This document shows positions 32,908 to 35,852 of a stretch of 35,852 bases of DNA, in pieces. Made by a program: the position numbers and the translations under genes. This DNA is from an uncultured Collinsella sp. GTDB lineage: Bacteria > Actinomycetota > Coriobacteriia > Coriobacteriales > Coriobacteriaceae. Where the stretch lies: positions 1-35,852 of the forward strand of contig UQTW01000026.1 in assembly GCA_900544115.1 (NCBI GenBank), written 5' to 3'. Position 1 is the first letter of the stretch, and each line of letters begins with the position of its first letter. The notes under the pieces were generated by a model that saw only the letters and a program-made list of their open reading frames with translations, made no database searches and had not been told where the DNA came from.

Positions 32908-33420
32908 ATGCCTGCCGTCAATCAACCCAAGGGAAGCGTTTCCGCCGGATCGATCAAACCGGTGACGCGCAAAGCCGTTCGCTGCCAGCGCGAAGTCGCC
33001 TGGCTGGTCACGCAGGCGGCCGGCAAGCTCGTCGCCACCACCGACGACGTCAACGCGCCTACACCCAGCTTTGTGCTGGCCGCGGCGCTGTCGTTCGCCC
33101 GCGAGCAGGAGCAGGCCGCTCAGGACAATGGACGCGCGATTGACTACGATGCCGTCATGAGCCCCGGCCTTGCGAGCTTTTGTCACGCCGCGAGGCTGCC
33201 CACAGCACCCAACGCGCTTTCGGACGCGGGCTACATGTTCACGCTCTCGGGCGCGAACCTCATCCGCGACCTCTACGCCTACTGTAGTGACCTGGGCGAA
33301 CGCATGGGAGACGCGGTGCAGGTCAAACCAGGTTACGCGATCAAACTAGCGCTGCGGCTGTTCTTGCTGGATACCGCCGCTGGCAACGATAGCGTTTCCA
33401 AAGACAACGCCTCTGCATAA
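32908..33420 (+). CDS. Conserved-looking hypothetical protein
   Basis: A 170-residue soluble protein with no signal peptide, membrane helix or motif I recognise. The middle is predicted helical (PTPSFVLAAALSFAREQEQAA, GANLIRDLYAYCSDLGERMGD). The ATG at 32908 follows AGGAGG, while a TTG at 32893 lies before that site and is unlikely. A TATACT box at 32848-32853 may be its -10. It is transcribed toward the membrane-anchored protein G and shares a bidirectional terminator with it. The base composition is like the core genes, so it is probably a genuine resident gene of unknown role. Confidence 0.65.
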   Translation: MPAVNQPKGSVSAGSIKPVTRKAVRCQREVAWLVTQAAGKLVATTDDVNAPTPSFVLAAALSFAREQEQAAQDNGRAIDYDAVMSPGLASFCHAARLPTAPNALSDAGYMFTLSGANLIRDLYAYCSDLGERMGDAVQVKPGYAIKLALRLFLLDTAAGNDSVSKDNASA

Positions 33421-33423
33421 CAA

Positions 33424-33461
33424 AAGCGCCGGGTCGGAAAATTGATTCCGGCCCGGCGCTT
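33424..33461. terminator. Bidirectional terminator
   Basis: A 16-bp stem with one mismatch (AAGCGCCGGGTCGGAA and TTCCGGCCCGGCGCTT) around an AATTGA loop sits between two convergent genes and has short A and T tracts on either side. Confidence 0.8.
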
Positions 33462-33468
33462 GTTCGCC

Positions 33469-34659
33469 CTACTTGTCCCCGTCCCCTGCGGGCGAGTTCT
33501 TTTGGTTGCGACGGTTACTCCAAGTCACGTTGTGCTCTTTGTAGTAATCGGGCGCCTCGTTGCCGCTCGCGCTAATGGGGTCGTTGCCGGTCAGGGTGTC
33601 GGCAATATCCTGCACGAACTTAATGAACAGGCTCGAGTCGTCGGTCTCGGACGAATCAAAGTCAAAGCCAAACTCCACCGCGCCGCCAATGATTTTGTCC
33701 ACGCACTCCGGGTCGTCGCCGTCCAGCCAAATGACCACGGTGTACTTGTCCACATCGCCCACGCGGAAGTTCGCGTGGCTAATGGTGGTCACCACATCTT
33801 TGGACTCAAACGGCTCGGTGTTGGGCTCGGGATTGCCGTCGGCCGCGGCGGCCGCGTAGGTGGTGGGCTCGCCGTTGCGATACACCCGCACGCGCGCCGC
33901 CTTCTCCACGCCCTTGCTGGCGCTGACCACCTTGAGCTTGGCGCTGTAGCCCAGGTCGGTCTTGCCGGCGTTGCGGATATAGAAGGTGTACGCCACATAG
34001 TTCTTGCCGTTGTGGCTGCCGTCGATGTTATCCAGGTTGTCGGGCAGGTCGTCGGCAGCGATATTGGTGCCGTTGTCCACGGCGTCGGCCGCCAGGCGCG
34101 CGGTGGCGTTGTTAAAGTCGCCATTGTCGGCAATGGCCACGCCGCGGCGGAACAGCTCCAGGCGGTTGAGGTTGATGGTGAAGTTACCCATGTTTTCCTG
34201 CATAAACGACAGGGCAAACAGCACGCCAAAGGCAAGCGCCAGCACCACGAGGGCCTTTTGCAGCTTGTCCATGCGCAGCAGCGCCGTGCCGATGCGCTCC
34301 ATGCGGCGCTTGGGCATGTACATGGACACGACCGCATCGGGGTCGATGTCGTCGAGGTCCTGGTCGGCCAGCGCCTGCTCCAGCTCCTCGATGCGCACCA
34401 CGCCGCGCAAGTCGCGCTTGGGCTTGGGCTTGCGCTTGGGCTTGGGCTTGCCGAAGCGCTTGCGGGAGGTGGGAGGCTGATCGAGGGCGGAGTCCTCGCC
34501 GGGCGCGTCCTCGGCATTGACGCGGGGTGCGTCTTGGGGCGCGCGCACGGCCTGGTCCTCGGCCTGATGCTCGGCCTGACCTTCGGCCAAATCCTCAGCC
34601 AAGCCCTCGGCCAAATCCTCGGCAGCTTGATCTTTGTTGTTACGCTTGAACAGTGCCAT
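33469..34659 (-). CDS. Membrane-anchored protein G with TasA-like C-terminal signature
   Basis: A 396-residue protein. The cytoplasmic N-terminus has a degenerate acidic repeat (AEGLAEDLAEGQAEHQAED), then a highly basic KPKPKRKPKPKR segment (about 71-82), then an Asp-rich helical part. One membrane helix lies at about 135-153 (KALVVLALAFGVLFALSF). The rest is extracytoplasmic and beta-like, ending with YTVVIWLDGDDPECVDK and a VEFGFDFD strand: the same C-terminal signature as the secreted SipW substrates. No SipW-type AT(Y/F)AWF cleavage region is seen, so it probably stays anchored. It starts 5 bases after the PilZ gene. A filament anchor or assembly platform is an inference. Confidence 0.8.
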   Translation of the reverse strand: MALFKRNNKDQAAEDLAEGLAEDLAEGQAEHQAEDQAVRAPQDAPRVNAEDAPGEDSALDQPPTSRKRFGKPKPKRKPKPKRDLRGVVRIEELEQALADQDLDDIDPDAVVSMYMPKRRMERIGTALLRMDKLQKALVVLALAFGVLFALSFMQENMGNFTINLNRLELFRRGVAIADNGDFNNATARLAADAVDNGTNIAADDLPDNLDNIDGSHNGKNYVAYTFYIRNAGKTDLGYSAKLKVVSASKGVEKAARVRVYRNGEPTTYAAAAADGNPEPNTEPFESKDVVTTISHANFRVGDVDKYTVVIWLDGDDPECVDKIIGGAVEFGFDFDSSETDDSSLFIKFVQDIADTLTGNDPISASGNEAPDYYKEHNVTWSNRRNQKNSPAGDGDK

Positions 34660-34664
34660 GGCGA

Positions 34665-35330
34665 TCAGATCTTATATTTGGTGCGAATGTAGCCGACATA
34701 TTCTTTGACGAGCTCGCGCTCCATGTCGTCGGCGTAGCGGAACTGCAGGCCGCAGACGTTGCGGTACAGGCTGCCCTTGGGCGCGCGGCGCACCCAGCAC
34801 ACGATGCCCAGCTGCTCGGGCAGCTCGTGGCGCTCGCCCTGCAGGCGGATCGTGGGCATTTGCACGGCCAGGGCCTCGCCCACATCGGGATAATCGTTGA
34901 GGTAGACGGCCAGGCCGCCGGCCGAGACGTCGATGGTCATGGCGTCCTCGGGCTCGGGGGTCGGCTCGTTGTCGCGCTGGTAGGTCAGGCGCATGGCGAC
35001 CTTAAAACGCTCGTCGCGGCGCTTGACAAAGGTGCGCTGCTCGGCGACTTTGCGCATTTTCCAGTAGGTGCGGATGCCCTTTTTCTCGACTGACTCGGGG
35101 TAGCCGGCGAGCACGAACGCTTCCTCGCCCACTTTGTATTGCAGCAGCAGCTTTTGGTTTTCGTCCATGAGCAGCGGCTTGCCGGCGAGCATGGGCGCGC
35201 TCATAAGAAAGTACGCGTCGTCCAGGTTCTCTTTGTACGTGGCGAGCATGTTGAAGTCGGTTTTTTGGCCCATGGGCACGTCGAATGCCACCTGAAGCTT
35301 GGTCCCCGGCGTTATCTGTTGCTCTGCCAT
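34665..35330 (-). CDS. PilZ domain protein (YcgR-like)
   Basis: A 221-residue cytoplasmic protein. The N-terminal half resembles the YcgR-type flagellar-brake/PilZN fold. The C-terminal half is a PilZ domain with the cyclic-di-GMP-binding pair RRDER (104-108, RxxxR) and DVSAGG (134-139, D/N-x-S-x-x-G). A central basic link (KMRKVAEQRTFVKRRDERFK) joins the two. The ATG at 35330 follows GGGGGAGAC. It is directly upstream of, and almost touching, the membrane-anchored protein G, so cyclic-di-GMP may control surface-structure assembly. No flagellar genes are in the window. Confidence 0.85.
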   Translation of the reverse strand: MAEQQITPGTKLQVAFDVPMGQKTDFNMLATYKENLDDAYFLMSAPMLAGKPLLMDENQKLLLQYKVGEEAFVLAGYPESVEKKGIRTYWKMRKVAEQRTFVKRRDERFKVAMRLTYQRDNEPTPEPEDAMTIDVSAGGLAVYLNDYPDVGEALAVQMPTIRLQGERHELPEQLGIVCWVRRAPKGSLYRNVCGLQFRYADDMERELVKEYVGYIRTKYKI

Positions 35331-35388
35331 GTTGTCTCCCCCAGTCGCGGGCGCCGATATCATCGTCGTGCGCGATGCACATTGGGCT

Positions 35389-35394
35389 ATTGTA
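35389..35394 (-). promoter_or_regulatory. Candidate -10 box of the PilZ-G operon
   Basis: TACAAT on the minus strand lies about 60 bases before the PilZ start. The -35 region is not canonical. Confidence 0.4.
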
Positions 35395-35519
35395 CCTGCT
35401 TTGCTGGAGGTTTCGATGTGCAGCGCGTGAAATGGCGGGATGCAGGGCGCGGGTGAACGTGCAGCTGCTCCGCGCGCGGCATCAATCTAACAGCGATGCA
35501 TGTCCCCGACAGGCCGTCT

Positions 35520-35582
35520 GTCTATCTCTCAGCCATCTCTCATTTATCTCTCAGCTTAGAGATGAGTGAGAGATGAGAGACA
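35520..35582. repeat. ATCTCTC repeat array I
   Basis: Three direct copies of ATCTCTC about 10-11 bases apart (in 35524-35552) are followed by an inverted copy GAGAGAT, with a further GAGAT nearby. The whole folds as an imperfect hairpin. The spacing is close to one DNA helical turn, which suits protein binding sites. Confidence 0.6.
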
Positions 35583-35677
35583 AAAATGCCGTTATCGGTT
35601 CAAGCAAATCACGTTCGCGCAGGTAAACTCATGTATACGGGAACTTTGACTCGATCCCCTAGCCACCTTGCAGCATT

Positions 35678-35747
35678 GTTATCTCTCATATTTATCTCTC
35701 GTCTTTCTGTTATCTCTCGTATTAGTGACGAATGAGAGATGAGAGAT
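35678..35747. repeat. ATCTCTC repeat array II
   Basis: A second cluster with three direct copies of ATCTCTC followed by two inverted copies GAGAGAT. It repeats the layout of array I about 160 bases away. Nothing else is recognisable between the arrays or from 35395 to 35519. Confidence 0.6.
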
Positions 35748-35803
35748 GCGTGAGTGATGGACGAGTGTGATTTTTTGGACGGTCGGAAAATCCCTCAAAT
35801 CAG

Positions 35804-35826
35804 AACCACCCTTAAAAAGGGTGGTT
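35804..35826. terminator. Terminator-like hairpin at the right edge
   Basis: AACCACCCTT and AAGGGTGGTT pair perfectly around a 3-base A-rich loop. It is followed by only a weak T-rich stretch (TGCTCTT), so terminator function is uncertain. Confidence 0.5.
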
Positions 35827-35852
35827 TGCTCTTAGGGTATAACCCACGGGCC

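Noticed and set aside
35520..35747. CRISPR array
   Set aside because: The repeated unit is only 7 bases, spacing is about 10 bases, copies occur in both orientations, and there are no cas genes.

Overview
The window looks like chromosome from a high-GC anaerobic gut actinobacterium of the class Coriobacteriia, most likely Collinsella or a close relative. This is an inference from base composition, the style of the proteins, the T-box-controlled pheST pair and the SipW-type surface-protein loci. No rRNA or other decisive taxonomic marker is present.

Positions 1-16951 are mostly housekeeping. In order they hold pyruvate kinase with its own promoter and terminator; a leftward cobalt/nickel ECF transporter operon (cbiM-cbiQ-cbiO) followed by a zinc-dependent phospholipase C-like protein; pheS-pheT behind a T-box leader; an M32 carboxypeptidase; glmM; a DUF4012 membrane-anchored surface protein; and an EamA/DMT transporter. 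Several gaps here hold long imperfect palindromes of 60-95 bp that are not ordinary terminators.

Positions 17077-26120 hold one tightly packed leftward operon of eight genes. Four TasA/camelysin-like secreted proteins with SipW-type signal peptides (called A-D here) are followed by a SipW-type signal peptidase, a membrane-anchored McrB-like AAA+ ATPase, a DUF2357-like protein whose C-terminal half is a long Ala/Glu-rich coiled coil, and a second SipW-type peptidase. The end genes overlap by a few bases. The joining of SipW peptidases and substrates to an AAA+/DUF2357 pair normally seen in restriction-like systems is the strongest candidate for an undescribed system: a surface-fibre export, assembly or quality-control machine.

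Positions 26121-30602 hold a tRNA-Val(GAC) with a clear promoter and terminator, a 180-bp palindromic element resembling a MITE, and accessory genes: an AbiEi/DUF559-like protein, a DUF5710 protein with zinc-ribbon cysteines, a small zinc-ribbon protein and an HNH endonuclease.

Positions 30653-35852 return to the surface-fibre theme. Two further SipW-dependent proteins (F then E) are separated by an internal terminator. A PilZ-domain protein is paired with a membrane-anchored protein (G) that carries the same C-terminal motif as the SipW substrates. The right end is non-coding, with two arrays of ATCTCTC repeats. Seven proteins in the window share a C-terminal 'W/Y-x-(E/D)-G-x-D' signature, so the whole 17-35 kb stretch plausibly encodes one extracellular filament system: subunits, processing enzymes, a membrane ATPase, an anchor and a possible cyclic-di-GMP receptor.
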